Shown here: positions 10,583 to 20,879 of the stretch, piece by piece
Position numbering within the stretch: position 1 is the first letter of the stretch
How the letters are laid out: the number at the start of each line of letters is the position of its first letter
Assembly (NCBI GenBank): GCA_032716605.1
Contig: CM064552.1
Coordinates: 10,396,671 to 10,460,670, forward strand
DNA length: 64,000 nucleotides
Source of the DNA: Paralithodes platypus
Lineage: Eukaryota > Arthropoda > Malacostraca > Decapoda > Lithodidae
Direction: 5' to 3'
Made by a program: the position numbers and the translations under genes
The notes under the pieces: model-generated
Told to the model about the DNA's origin: nothing
Database searches by the model: none
The model's input: the letters and a program-made list of their open reading frames with translations, nothing else

Positions 10583-10600
10583 AATGGCGACCTTGCCTAG
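10583..10600 (+). other. primer-binding region of outer Gypsy
   Basis: The sequence right after the 5' LTR is AATGGCGACCTTGCCTAG. A TGGCGAC start 1-2 nt after the LTR is usual for Gypsy primer sites; the priming tRNA is not assigned. Confidence 0.5.
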
Positions 10601-10871
10601 TATCTTATTTTAGTAGAAACCAGGATCCATTTGTTGATTATTGCAGTAATAACAAATAGTGCCCTTGCCTGGTATCTAAGGAAGAATTACAGGATTGTTG
10701 GACATTTGTATTTTGAGGAATATTTTGGACACGTGGATTTTTTTTTTTTGGCAACGTAGTATAGCACTTGAGTTGTCTTCGAGCATTTTATATTTTTGAG
10801 TGAATAGTGCTACATGAGAGTTTAGGTACTCCTTTTTTTTTTATAAACGTTGAGAATTTTCGGTGGACACT

Positions 10872-12245
10872 ATGTCGAACGACGGATCAATGTACAGTGA
10901 GGACACAGTACGGGAAGCAGACTCTGAGGTGCAGTACCTGGGTTTGTTAGAAGGCATTAGAGTTATAACTAGTGAGGAGGATGCAAGGAAGTTTCTGGAG
11001 ATGCCTATTACTGCTAACCGGGTGTCGGGGATTGATCGGTATGGGCTCCAGTGTTTGGCCACGGTCATGGGGCATGTGGGCACTAGCAGCATGTCGAGAG
11101 GTGACCTGGTGGCCTGTGTGCTCGGCGGGGTGCGTGGGGCTTCGGGTGGAGCGGGAGCTGGGGCACCTTCGGCCCAGCCCCCATTCCACTCGACTCCTAC
11201 CATGGCGCCCCCTCAGGCTCCGGAGCCGGGTACGTTCCCGCAGGCCGATAGTCACTGGCAGCGTGGTTTGTCACTGGGTGGGTCTCCAATTGTTGCATCT
11301 CCTCCTGCAGGTTTAACTGCAGATATGATCTTCCAGCTTGAGATGGCTAAAATGCAGGCTGAGCAACGAAAGCATGAATCTGAGCAGCAGATTGAGATGG
11401 CTAAGATTCAGGCTGAGGAGAGAAAGGCCGTACGGGAGGCTGAGCTTCAGGTTGAGGCTACGAAGTACTGTGCAGACAGAGATCTTGAGAAGTCTCGGGT
11501 GGAGTCGACAGGGCAGCGTCTCGGTGCTGGGAATCGAGGTCTTGATCAGTCTTTATCGCACCTTCTTAAGTTAGTCCCTGTATTTGACAAGTCGGGTGTC
11601 ACCGAATTTTTCCTGCGTTTTGAGAAGAAGTGCCGGGAGCACCAATGGCCCGAGGTTAAGTGGGCAGCCCTTGTTTCCTCTAGGTTGGTTGGCAAAGGAC
11701 TCAAGGCATATGATGCGTTGCCCTTGGAGTCTTGCGTCGATTATGAGGTACTGAAGGAAGCTGTTCTGCGGGCGTACGAGTTGCAACCAGAGACTTATAG
11801 GTTGAAGTTCCGGGGTGTTACGAAGGGTCGTGAGTGCACCTTTCTTGAACATGCCCGGGAGATGTCTGACGCTTTTGGGAATTGGCTGAGATCGGAGAAG
11901 GCAACGACGTTTGATGAGATAAAACAGTTGATACTTCTCGAGCAGTTCTTTAAGTGCACAGGCGGCGACCTGACTTTGAACCTCAAAGAGAAAAACCCTA
12001 AAACTCTACAGGAGGCAGCTGAGATGGCTGACCGTAGGCTATCGCTGATTCGTGGGTGCGGGTCTGCACAACGGAATGATGCAGGTAACAAGGGGCGCAA
12101 CACTCCACCCCCTGAGTCAGTGATACACCATATAACCATAATAACAAGAGCAATGATATTAAGTCTGACCATAAACCTAATACCGTCCCGTTTAAGAAGG
12201 GTCCGGGCCCTTCCCCACCTCAAGGGAAGCCCAAGGGGGAGTTAG
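10872..12245 (+). CDS. gag of outer Gypsy (frameshifted near the C-terminus)
   Basis: The first ATG is at 10872 (MSNDGSMYSEDTV). Residues about 155-210 form a charged coiled coil (LEMAKMQAEQRKHESEQQ, IEMAKIQAEERK). The capsid-like part follows: FDKSGVTEFFLRFEKKC, EVKWAALVSSRLVGKGLKAY, YELQPETYRLKF, a pattern seen in many invertebrate Gypsy gag proteins. The frame is lost at about 12125-12135. The true C-terminus (KKGPGPSPPQGKPKGELECF) continues in another frame into a zinc knuckle. Gag packages element RNA in particles; this copy would give a protein without the knuckle. Confidence 0.82.
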   Translation: MSNDGSMYSEDTVREADSEVQYLGLLEGIRVITSEEDARKFLEMPITANRVSGIDRYGLQCLATVMGHVGTSSMSRGDLVACVLGGVRGASGGAGAGAPSAQPPFHSTPTMAPPQAPEPGTFPQADSHWQRGLSLGGSPIVASPPAGLTADMIFQLEMAKMQAEQRKHESEQQIEMAKIQAEERKAVREAELQVEATKYCADRDLEKSRVESTGQRLGAGNRGLDQSLSHLLKLVPVFDKSGVTEFFLRFEKKCREHQWPEVKWAALVSSRLVGKGLKAYDALPLESCVDYEVLKEAVLRAYELQPETYRLKFRGVTKGRECTFLEHAREMSDAFGNWLRSEKATTFDEIKQLILLEQFFKCTGGDLTLNLKEKNPKTLQEAAEMADRRLSLIRGCGSAQRNDAGNKGRNTPPPESVIHHITIITRAMILSLTINLIPSRLRRVRALPHLKGSPRGS

Positions 12246-12247
12246 AG

Positions 12248-12289
12248 TGTTTTCATTGTCACGAGAAGGGGCATTTTGCACGATCCTGT
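12248..12289 (+). other. gag CCHC zinc knuckle (out of frame with gag)
   Basis: CFHCHEKGHFARSC fits C-X2-C-X4-H-X4-C, the retroviral-type nucleocapsid knuckle that binds RNA. It is separated from gag by the frameshift upstream. Confidence 0.85.
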
Positions 12290-12395
12290 CCTAGCAAGCT
12301 ACCTACAGCAGTCGTGTCTTTGGCTCGCAACATTGGAGTGTCTTTGAAGTCCTGCGTTTGCCCGGGGTAAATGGTCAGAAACTGGAGCACAGCCA

Positions 12396-13046
12396 GTGAA
12401 GAAGTGTCCGGAAGGCTTGACACCTGTCCGGGATACTTTTTGTGACCATAGAGGCTGCGTGAGTTGGGCTGGTTGCAAGCATGGAGTAGAATTTTTGCGT
12501 GATACGGGTGCTTCCTTGACATTGATGAAAAACTTTACAGGCAAACCTATAAACGCGGCACGGGTAGTTGTGGTGCAGGGTATCAATGCTACAAAGTCAT
12601 ACCCGTTGGTCCGAGTGGAGCTGGAGGTAGAAGGTGTGACACAAGAGTTGGATGTCGGAATCGTGGAGAAACTGCCAGTAGAGGGCGTCGACCTTCTTCT
12701 CGGCAACGACTTTGCGGTACCTGCTTCTGAGGTTCCACCCTTAGTCGGTGCCGAGAGGGCGGCCGACGTGAGTAGGGAGGGGCAGGAGTTGGTCGAGAGG
12801 TGTCAACCACAGCAGAGGGCGTGTGTTGTCACCCGATCTCGTGCATCTAAAGTGTCACAGCCTATTCCTCAGTCTGTAGACCAGCGGAGGAACGGTCGGA
12901 GGAAGAAAGCTAAAATTGGGAGTTTTGTGAGTTTTGCTCCAGCGGCTCTCCTTAGCGACTTAGTACTTGACCCAGAGGTGAGCTCCGGAGTGGCCCCAGA
13001 ACCTGTCATCCCTAGTGACATGGTTGGGCGTGATGGCACTCCGTGA
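12396..13046 (+). pseudogene. protease region of outer Gypsy
   Basis: VEFLRDTGASLTLM (Asp-Thr-Gly-Ala active site of a pepsin-like retroelement protease) is followed by EGVDLLLGNDFAVP, the second protease hallmark, so the core fold is about 95 residues. A linker ends in VTRSRASKVSQPI and a basic RRNGRRKKAK stretch. The frame starts without a proper ATG and ends at a stop before RT, so gag-pol continuity is lost. Confidence 0.75.
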
Positions 13047-13061
13047 CTTAGTAGTTCCCAG

Positions 13062-14450
13062 GTGGAGGAGAGTTGTGGGAACGGGGCTATTGAACACGAG
13101 GACGGGGAAGCATGTCATGTGAACCTGTTGGAGGAGTTTGTGAGGCAACCACCTGAGCAGCCTACTGTCCCTGCGTTGGTCTGCAGCGGCCAAGGTGGAG
13201 AAGGAGAGGGGGGCAGTAGGGCACAGGTGGAGGAGAGTTGGGATTGTCATGTCTCGGCGGAGCAGTGGGTGGGGGACACGAGTCTGGTGGCTGTGGAAGC
13301 GCTAGAGCACCTGCCTGAGCAGCAGTGTGCAGCGCTCCAGCACCAGCTCGTTTCATACTCCACTGGTTGTGCCGAGCACCCGAGCCTCACAACTCGGGCG
13401 GTGCAAGATGTTCCGCGGGCAGGTCACTTGAATGGTTATAGACCATTAGCCTCGTTGTTTCGGTGGTTCAAGGTGGGCGACGAGGCTTTGGCATGGTTGC
13501 CAGGTCAAGGTCGACCCATGGCTGCCAAGGGTGGTGGTCAGAAGGAGGACATTGAGCAGATTGGTGAGGTTGGCTGTGGTATGGATGTGCCCGGTCGTCG
13601 CATGGCCTCCCAATGCTGCTCTAGTCGAATGCAACAGCCCTACCATAGACCGACTGTATCTGGCCATGTCGCTAAAAGCGGTGATGCTGCGCAGGCAGAT
13701 GTAGTCGCAAGGAATGCGGGGGTGCGCATGTACGGTATCGGTGGGGAAGCCTTAGCAATTATGAACTATGGGAGTGACTGCACAGGTGGTACTTATTGTC
13801 CCTCTCATGACCTGGCTGTTCTAGGGACGAAGGTGGAGAAGGAGGGAGACTACAGGTTAGAAGCTGCGGTCTCGGCTGGGTTGTGGGAGGGCACTAGGCA
13901 TGTTGTTCTGCGAGATAAGTTGTTTACTAGGCTGTGGCAGTACATCCGCATGTTTGTTGATTCTCCAGGCCTGATGTACGGGGTAGAATCCGACATGGAG
14001 GCTGGAGACAGTGCAAGGCTTAAGTTAGTTCCCTACCGTATAAATCCTGCTCAACAGCCTGTCGTGAAAACAGAGCTAGACGACATGTGGAAAAAGGGTC
14101 TGAGGGATAAAGGATATTGTGAGTGGTCGTTGCCAGTGAGTTTGCAACCTGAGTTGAGTGGCAAGATCCGTGTGTATGGTGATTGCAAGAGTGTGGAAGC
14201 ATTATCCCTGACAGACGCCTATCCATTACCTAGAGTTGACGATACCATAGACCGCATCGGGGCTGCCTCGCTCGTCACGAAGGTAGAACTAGTGAAAGGT
14301 TATTGGCAGGCCCCGTTGCCGGAAAGAGCGAAGAGAAGTGCCAGTCTTGTGATGAACTGGGCAGGTTATCAGTGTCAAGTGTTGTTTTGCTGCCGGAACA
14401 CAAGTTGGATGTGTGGCATGCTAAGGGCACTGATAATGTTTTGGCTGATT
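13062..14450 (+). pseudogene. RT N-terminal region of outer Gypsy, joined by deletion to the RNase H end
   Basis: The 3' half shows MFVDSPGLMYGVESDMEAGD, then KLVPYRINPAQQPVVKTELD, IRVYGDCKSVEALSLTDAYP and LPRVDDTIDRIGAASLVTKV, the fingers and start of the palm. Immediately after NWAGYQCQV the sequence jumps to LLPEHKLDVWHAKGTDNVLA (another frame), which is the last part of RNase H. Palm motifs B-C, thumb and most of RNase H are therefore deleted. The 5' half is a linker with a repeated GTGGAGGAGAGTTG. It breaks at 14455 where the antisense element enters. Confidence 0.75.
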
Positions 14451-14455
14451 GTTTG

Positions 14456-14804
14456 TGTATGGTTGTCATGTGAAGCTACAACAACCTTGATAATCCTTTC
14501 TTGCACAAGGATGTAGAATAAAAGTCCAGAGATAAGTTTATAGGTTCTTATTAGCCAAAGATATACAGAGCTGGGGTGGCACTGCTATGCTGAGTGCCGA
14601 CCGGATGTTACTGATGAAAACATGTGCAGCGGTGCCGGATATATTTGGTGCAACGCTGCCGATACTACAGAGTACGGTATATTATCATGGGATATTAAAC
14701 AATGATAGTATTGCCCTGAAAGTACATGTGTGTATGTTGCAATATGATTAAGGCATGTGTACACTCTGTATATATGTTGTGTGTGCACTTAACCTATATC
14801 AACA
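14456..14804 (-). repeat. 3' LTR of inner Gypsy
   Basis: On the minus strand it starts TGTTGATATAGG and ends GACAACCATACA. It is the same length as 20082-20430 and nearly the same sequence, so insertion is recent. Confidence 0.93.
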
Positions 14805-14824
14805 CCTCCCTCCCCCTTCAAGCT
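14805..14824 (-). other. polypurine tract of inner Gypsy
   Basis: Directly before the 3' LTR on the minus strand lies GAAGGGGGAGGGAGGTG, a classic plus-strand primer tract. Confidence 0.8.
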
Positions 14825-17800
14825 CGCAAGACGTTGTCGAGCTGACTCTTTTTCTAGGAGCCTTTCAGACCTACATGGGGCCATGGGGGAAGTGAAGGAC
14901 TCTCTTTCTGGGTCCGTGCAAGACACAGGGATCTCAGGGTTATGGGGGAGGGGTTCAACACCAGGGGAATTCACTGGGCGGAGGAAGCGACGGTTCCGCC
15001 AATATATCTTACCACTGGGGAGACGAACCTCATAATCCCTGGACCTGCCGCAGCCCATGACGACCCCAACCTTGTCCCAGCGGTGAGAAGTCGGGTCTTG
15101 GATCCGCACTGTGGTGCCGACTCTCAACCTGGGAAGGGGACGTGCGTGCTGGTCATAGTTTCTCTGCACCAGCGCAGTGTGGGCGGCTGCACGGCGGTCA
15201 CAGTCCTCGGCCTTGGCTTGCCACTCTGCTGCAAAGGACTGGGGATGAGCAGGGACACAAGACCGTAGTGGGTGGCCATACAGGATTTATGCCGGGGAGC
15301 GGCCTGTGAAGTTCGGGGTGTTGCGGAGCTCCAACAGTCCACGGTCAAAGTCCTCACAGTCGATGTTGCCTGAGGGAGCCGTCTTCAGTATGAGGTGTTT
15401 GACGGACTTGACGGCAGACTCGGCATGACCGTTGGATTGTGGGTAGTGTGGGGAAGAGACCAAGTGATTGACTCCCCAACGCTCCATGAAGTCCCGGAAC
15501 TCACGGCTAGTAAACTGTGGGCCTCCATCTGTACGTAGGCGGAGGGGTACACCAACTTCCCTGAAGTAGCGGCAGAAGATCCTGATGGTGTTTGAAGCGG
15601 TAGTATCTCCTTTGTAGGGTACGACAACGGGCCAGCCTGAGAGTCGGTCTGTTACGACGAGGAACGATTTCCCCGCCACAGCGAAGAAGTCGGCTGAAAC
15701 AGACTCGAAAGGCCTAGTTGGGTTGTCGTCGTTGATCATGGGTTCCTGCTGCTGACTAGGCTGTAAGACCTGACACGGCTCACAAGCTTGAACTGTATTG
15801 GCGATGTCAGAGTTGATGCCAGCCCAAAAGACAGCCTGTTGCGCCCTACGCTTAGTGGCCTCCACGCCTCTGTGACTATCATGCAGGCGACCCAAGGTGC
15901 GGCGGCGGAGGGCTTCAGGAACCACAACCCTCGCTCCGTACAGGACGAGTTCACCATCTGCTGACAGGTAGTCTCGGAGTTTCCAGAATGGGAGTAGAGA
16001 GTTGTGCAGGTCGTAGCGGTTGGTGGGGAAACCCGAAGTAACGCACTCACGCAGGCGGATGTACACAGTATCCGCTCTGGCTGCGTCTCGGAGTTCCTGG
16101 AGAATCCTGTCTGCGTCCTGTGAAGGAGAGTTGACGTCGGTGGCGGCGGCGTTGACAGTCACGAGGGACCTGAAGTGAACCGTGGCGTCGGCACATGCTA
16201 ACTCATCCTCTGGCGTCGGGTGGCTGACAGGGGCCCGTGACAACGCATCAGGGATGCAGAGCAACCTGCCAGCGCGCCAGACGGCTGTGAAGAGGTAAGG
16301 TGCGACTTTCTCCTTCAGACGTTGGAGGCGGGGATTTTCAACCGCATCAAGGGTGTAGTTGTTGAAGATGGGGATGAGGGGGCGATGGTCCGTCATGAGG
16401 GTGAAGTGTTGCAGTCCGATGAGGTAGAACTTGCACTTGGACATGGCCCAGACCACGACTAGCATCTCCAGCTCAATGGTAGCATAGCGGGACTCGGGGT
16501 CGCTTAGGAACCTCGAGCCACACTGAACTAAGCGGAGACGGTTGTTGCCATGATCCTGTAGGAGGGCGTATCCAATACCGTTAAGGCGGGACGCATCAGT
16601 TTGTAGAATCACTGGTAGGGAAGGGTCGAATGGGGTCAGGACGGGTGGACTGAGCAGGGCAGCCTTGATCCGGCGGAAAGCCTCATCATGGTCAGCGGTC
16701 CACATAAACGACCTCTTCGGGCTTATCAGGGGGCGCAGGGGCTGAGCGGCAGTGGCGATGTCGGGGGTGAACTCCGCCAGCTGGTTCACCAAACCCATGA
16801 AGGAGCGAAGGTCGGTGATGTTGGCTGGTGTCGGGAAGTCCTTGATCGCTCCGACTTTGCCAGGGTCAGCCGAGATGCCCTCACCTGAGAGCGTGTACCC
16901 ACAGAAGTTCACACTGGGTGCGGCGACCACGAACTTGTCCTTGTTGAGTGTGATCCCACTGTCGCGGCACCGTATGAGCACTTCATGGATACGCTGAAGA
17001 TGTGTGTTGAAGTCCTCGTCGTAGAGCAGCACGTCGTCGACAACCTTGGCACAATTTTGCACCCCTTGGAGGGCCCTATCACCGCGAAGGCAGAAGGCGT
17101 CACCTGTCGCAGCGAAACCCAATGGACCTCTACAGTGTTGGAAACGGCCATAAGGAGTGATGAAAGTTGTGAGATGCTGGTCCTCCTCCGCAAGTTCCAT
17201 TTGCCAATATCCACTCAGGGCGTCTGCCGTCGTGAAGAATTTCGCCTGCGGGGCCACACTGCGGATCGCGTCGAAAGGCGTCGGTGAGGGGTGGGCTGGG
17301 CGGGAAACTTGGCAGTTGAGCTTGGTGAGGTCTACGGTGAGGCGAACTTCGGCGTTGGGCTTGGCGACGACGACGAGGGGGTGGCACCACTCTGAAGGTT
17401 CATCGCCGGCCGGTTTGATGATACCTTGTGCCACTAGCGAGTCCAGCTCCTGCTTAACTTTGTCCCTGAAAGCAAAGGGGATCTCCCGCGGGGTGTAGAT
17501 GGCAAAAGGCACGGCATCGTCCTTGAGGTGGATCCGCATTGGGGGACCCTTCATAGGCTTGAGTGGAGCTGTCTGGAGATCCTCCTTGGAGACCAACACG
17601 TCCTTGAACTCTCGAAGAAAGAACTCCTTGGCTTGTGCAGGTGACGTGGTGGCTGTGAAGGGTAGCTCCTTACACCTGTAGATGTGTTTAACCTGTAGAA
17701 TTGGCTTAGGGAATTCTGCTGAGATGATGGCCAATGCTTGACAGTGGCGTTTGGACAGAAGCGGCGTCTGAACACCCTCGCGGACTTGGATTGTGGCCGA

Positions 17801-18058
17801 ACAGGAGCGTTTGCTGATGGTGAGTTGTGCATGAAACGTCCCCAAAGCAGGAGCCATTGCAGAGCCATCCGCGTTGAGCGTTGTTGTCGGAGGCGGAGGT
17901 CGTAGGCTGCTGAGAGGAATCCGAAGTATGTCGAGGTGTCGTCGGCCGATCACTGTGATGTCTGCACCTGTGTCAGGAAGCATGTGGAGTTTTCTAGTGG
18001 TGCCGCTGTAGGTGAGACTCACGGATGTCAGTGTGGGTGCCTGAACAGGTGATCCCAC
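14825..18058 (-). pseudogene. pol of inner Gypsy (PR-RT-RNase H-IN) with one internal stop
   Basis: From the 18058 end it encodes protease (LPDTGADITVIG), RT (KLNCQVSRPAHPSP, DALSGYWQMELAEED, then KVVDDVLLY as motif C), RNase H (VILQTDASRLNGIGYALLQD, ending RLLCIPDALSRAP), and integrase with an H..H/CEPC zinc site and D,D,E residues (SADFF, LRTDGGPQFTS, NGHAESAVK). The frame is open for 923 residues to GRSPA, then a TAA (15284-15286) interrupts; the same frame goes on to about 14789 (ILYGHPLRS, basic C-terminal tail). Such a TAA can arise from CAA by one transition. Pol cuts, copies and integrates the element. Confidence 0.9.
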
Positions 18059-18145
18059 ACGTCGGCAACTTGTGGTCTTCTTTGCTGTAGACTTGTTGTG
18101 GGAGGAAGCGTCGTTGTCCTGTGTGGCGGGCGTCTTGGAAGATCT

Positions 18146-18345
18146 TCAGCATTTGTCATAGTGGCCCATATGGTTGCAGCGACGACACTGGGCGGTGGCT
18201 GCAGGGCAAGCAGGAGTCCTAGGCTTATGACCACGACGGCCACAGTTAGTGCAGGTGTAGTCTTCAGCCGGGCACTTGTTCCTGTCGTGCCGACGAGCAC
18301 AACGTTGGCAGGCGGCAGCCGACACCAAGGACTGTTGCGATGTGG
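18146..18345 (-). pseudogene. gag zinc-finger region of inner Gypsy
   Basis: The frame reads CQRCARRHDRNKCP, YTCTNCGRRGHKPRTPAC and QCRRCNHMGHYDKC: three Cys/His clusters of nucleocapsid type. It ends in a TGA at 18146-18148 and is in the same frame as pol, so gag-pol was probably one fused frame. A one-base shift against the upstream gag lies near 18345-18375. Confidence 0.8.
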
Positions 18346-19239
18346 AGAACTTGTCGCGTTGCTAACCTGCTTGTTCTGCTTGTACGCTGACACGGCGTTA
18401 ACCTGGGACGGTGGGGCACGTATGGCTGACGTAGCGCTTCGAGTGGCCTCGTAGGAACGGCAAGTGTTGACGATGTCCTGTAATGAAGGGGTGGCATCGA
18501 GGGAAAGCAGCTTCTGTACAAGTTCTTCGTCATGTATGCCCATCAGAATGACCATCTTGAGTTGGGTCTCTTTGCAGGCTGAAGAGTTCCCTGGGCAGAC
18601 GTCAATTTCTTCGGCGATGTGGCAGAGGCGGACGTAGAAGTTGTTGAATGACTCGCCCTGTTTTTGCTTGCAACTGAACAGGTCCCTGCGACGGAGAGCT
18701 TCATTGCGAGAATTCTTGATGTGCTCCTGAAGTGCATCGAGGACTGCATCAACGGTCTTGTCGGTGTCAGGGGGTATGCTTAAGGTGTGCTCCAAAAGCC
18801 GCTGTGTCTCCAGGGTTAAGCACATCCGCATCTGGATCAGTTGTTTCTCCCTCGGTAATTTAGATAAGTCTACCATAATAGAGTAATCGTCCCACCGACG
18901 CCTCCATTCTCTGAAAACCTGGAAGGTGGCATCAGCGCGAAGGGGCGGCGGGTTCTGGGTGATAGCCTTCTGTGGTGGAGGTGGAGCTGTAGGGGTGGAG
19001 GATGTTGTGGAATTGGGTGTTGTCCCCGATGAGGTAGGTGTAGGTGCGGCGGCAGGTGGGGTAATTTGGGCCAGAGCCTGGACAAGGGCGGAGAACTTGG
19101 CATCGTCCATCTGTCTCCTGTAGTCCTCCTCCGTGCGTCGTCTTGTTTCCTCCTCCTGTTGTCTGCGGTCCTCCTCCTGTCTTCTGCGGTCCTCCTCCTG
19201 TCTTCTGGTATAGTCGTCCCGTTGTCTGCATTGCTCCAT
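18340..19239 (-). CDS. gag of inner Gypsy (5' part)
   Basis: The start is ATG at 19239. Residues 1-50 are a very charged coiled coil with repeated RRQEEDR units. A Thr/Pro-rich linker follows, then a capsid-like domain (FQVFREWRRRWDDYSIMVDL, LTLETQRLLEHTL, RDLFSCKQKQGESFNNFYVR). The ...FxxWxxRW...QGESFxxFYVRL pattern is typical of invertebrate Gypsy gag. After residue about 300 the frame diverges from the zinc-finger frame. Confidence 0.85.
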
Positions 19240-20061
19240 ATACTGTATGAGCTAAAGGAGGTCTGCACTTGTGGTAAGTTGTAGACTTGCAGGGTGTGGT
19301 GACAGGGGTGGCATCCCCCTATAGTATAGGGGAGGTAAAGTGGGGGGAGGTTGGGGAGGTGGAGTAAAATGAAGGGTGGTGAGAGGAGGAGAGGTTGGAG
19401 TGGAATGAACTGACTGGTACCCCTTACCAGCAACTCCAACAGTATCTCCATCATTATCTCCACCACTATCTCCACCAGTAGCTCCACCATTATCTCCCTG
19501 CCCAGTATGGTCGTGTGGGGTGTCTCTGGGCTGCCCATGAATCAGCTCATCTCCCTCCATAATTGGTTGATAGCTGACACACTGTAGTCTTGCAGGAACG
19601 ATGAAAATGTGCAGTACAACTGGAACAGTTTATTTAATAGTGGAAGAAATTATCTGTGCTAGAGAGAGTGAGTGAGTGAGTGAGTGAGTGAGTGCGGTAG
19701 GCTTGGCACCACCGTGTTGACTTGGCAGCGATGTGCGTGTGTCCGTGCGCGCATGTGCCGGCACAGCTGGAAGGCACTGAGGGCCCAGTGAGGGGTGAGA
19801 GCTTCAGTGTTGCTGGAGATGTTAGAGGGGGAGGGTATGCTACTCCTCGCTCTTGTCCAGCAATGTTTCGGCGGCTATAACCCTCACAGCAAGTTGGGAA
19901 TGGGCACAAATGACATGGGACATATAATAAAGGCACTGCACTACACTCTTAAGTACTTCACTGCACTATAAAGCACTGCACAATAATATATCCAGGGCTG
20001 GAGAGGTGAGGTCTTGCAAGATGGCTGGCTGAGAATCCGGTCTTGGCTCGTATCTCCTGGC

Positions 20062-20081
20062 TGTATTAACACACTGCGCCA
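20062..20081 (-). other. primer-binding site of inner Gypsy
   Basis: On the minus strand the sequence immediately after the 5' LTR is TGGCGCAGTGTGTTAATAC. A TGG start adjoining the LTR is the expected layout for a tRNA 3' end (CCA); the tRNA is not assigned. Confidence 0.65.
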
Positions 20082-20430
20082 TGTATGGTTGTCATGTGAA
20101 GCTACAACAACCTTGATAATCCTTTCTTGCACAAGGATGTAGAATAAAAGTCCAGAGATAAGTTTATAAGTTCTTATTAGCCAAAGATATACAGAGCTGG
20201 GGTGGCACTGCTATGCTGAGTGCCGACCGGATGTTACTGATGAAAACATGTGCAGCGGTGCCGGATATATTTGGTGCAACGCTGCCGATACTACAGAGTA
20301 CGGTATATTATCATGGGATATTAAACAATGATAGTATTGCCCTGAAAGTACATGTGTGTATGTTGCAATATGATTAAGGCATGTGTACACTCTGTATATA
20401 TGTTGTGTGTGCACTTAACCTATATCAACA
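20082..20430 (-). repeat. 5' LTR of inner Gypsy
   Basis: This is the partner of 14456-14804, with the same 349-bp length and TG...CA ends on the element strand. Confidence 0.93.
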
Positions 20431-20435
20431 GTTTG

Positions 20436-20879
20436 TCATGGGAAGGTTTGTTTGCAGGAGAACCCTCGCCGTTCAGTCAGTGTGTGTTGAGAGTGGAGAA
20501 AAATCAGGCTTGCCCCTGTAGAGCAGCCGTCAAACACAACATTAAAATTAAATAAAAAAAAAACACATAAAAAATCTTTCTTTTGATAGTTAATTGTAAG
20601 TTGCCAAAGTTATAGCTAAAGTCCTTAAGTTGAACCTGTCTTTCACTTAGTAGGCTGGGCTCTGTGAAGCTCGCTCTGGGAGCATAGCAGGCTAAAATTA
20701 TACCATTATGTTTGGGAGGGGTTATAAGATGTTATTTATGCTAAAATGTTGTTTTATTTATGATTGAGCTTTGCATTTCATTTCTGGTGGAGTGGCTGGT
20801 TGTGGCGGGTCTTGTCGGCATTCTGCCTTGTCAGATATGGTAATCGCCTAATGTTGAGCGTCCCATATCTTGGGCGGGG
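20436..20879 (+). pseudogene. outer Gypsy tail and 3' untranslated region
   Basis: The interrupted frame resumes as SWEGLFAGEPSPFSQCVLRV and ends about 40 codons later, with no integrase motifs. About 320 bp of non-coding sequence follow and end in the polypurine tract TTGGGCGGGG (20870-20879) that abuts the 3' LTR. Confidence 0.7.

Larger units (their letters stand above)
14456..20430 (-). mobile_element. inner Gypsy-like LTR retrotransposon (antisense, young)
   Basis: Two 349-bp LTRs (14456-14804 and 20082-20430) that I read as nearly identical (one difference noticed, G/A near 14542 against 20168) bound gag and pol on the minus strand. A 5-bp GTTTG duplication flanks it (14451-14455 and 20431-20435). 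The outer element's RNase H frame resumes exactly after it (NVLADC|LSWEG). Coding capacity is almost complete: gag, zinc fingers, protease, RT, RNase H and integrase, but with one frameshift and two in-frame stops. Confidence 0.93.

Noticed and set aside
13162..13667. Antisense frames opposite outer Gypsy pol
   Set aside because: They have no family motifs; the plus strand encodes recognisable protease and RT.
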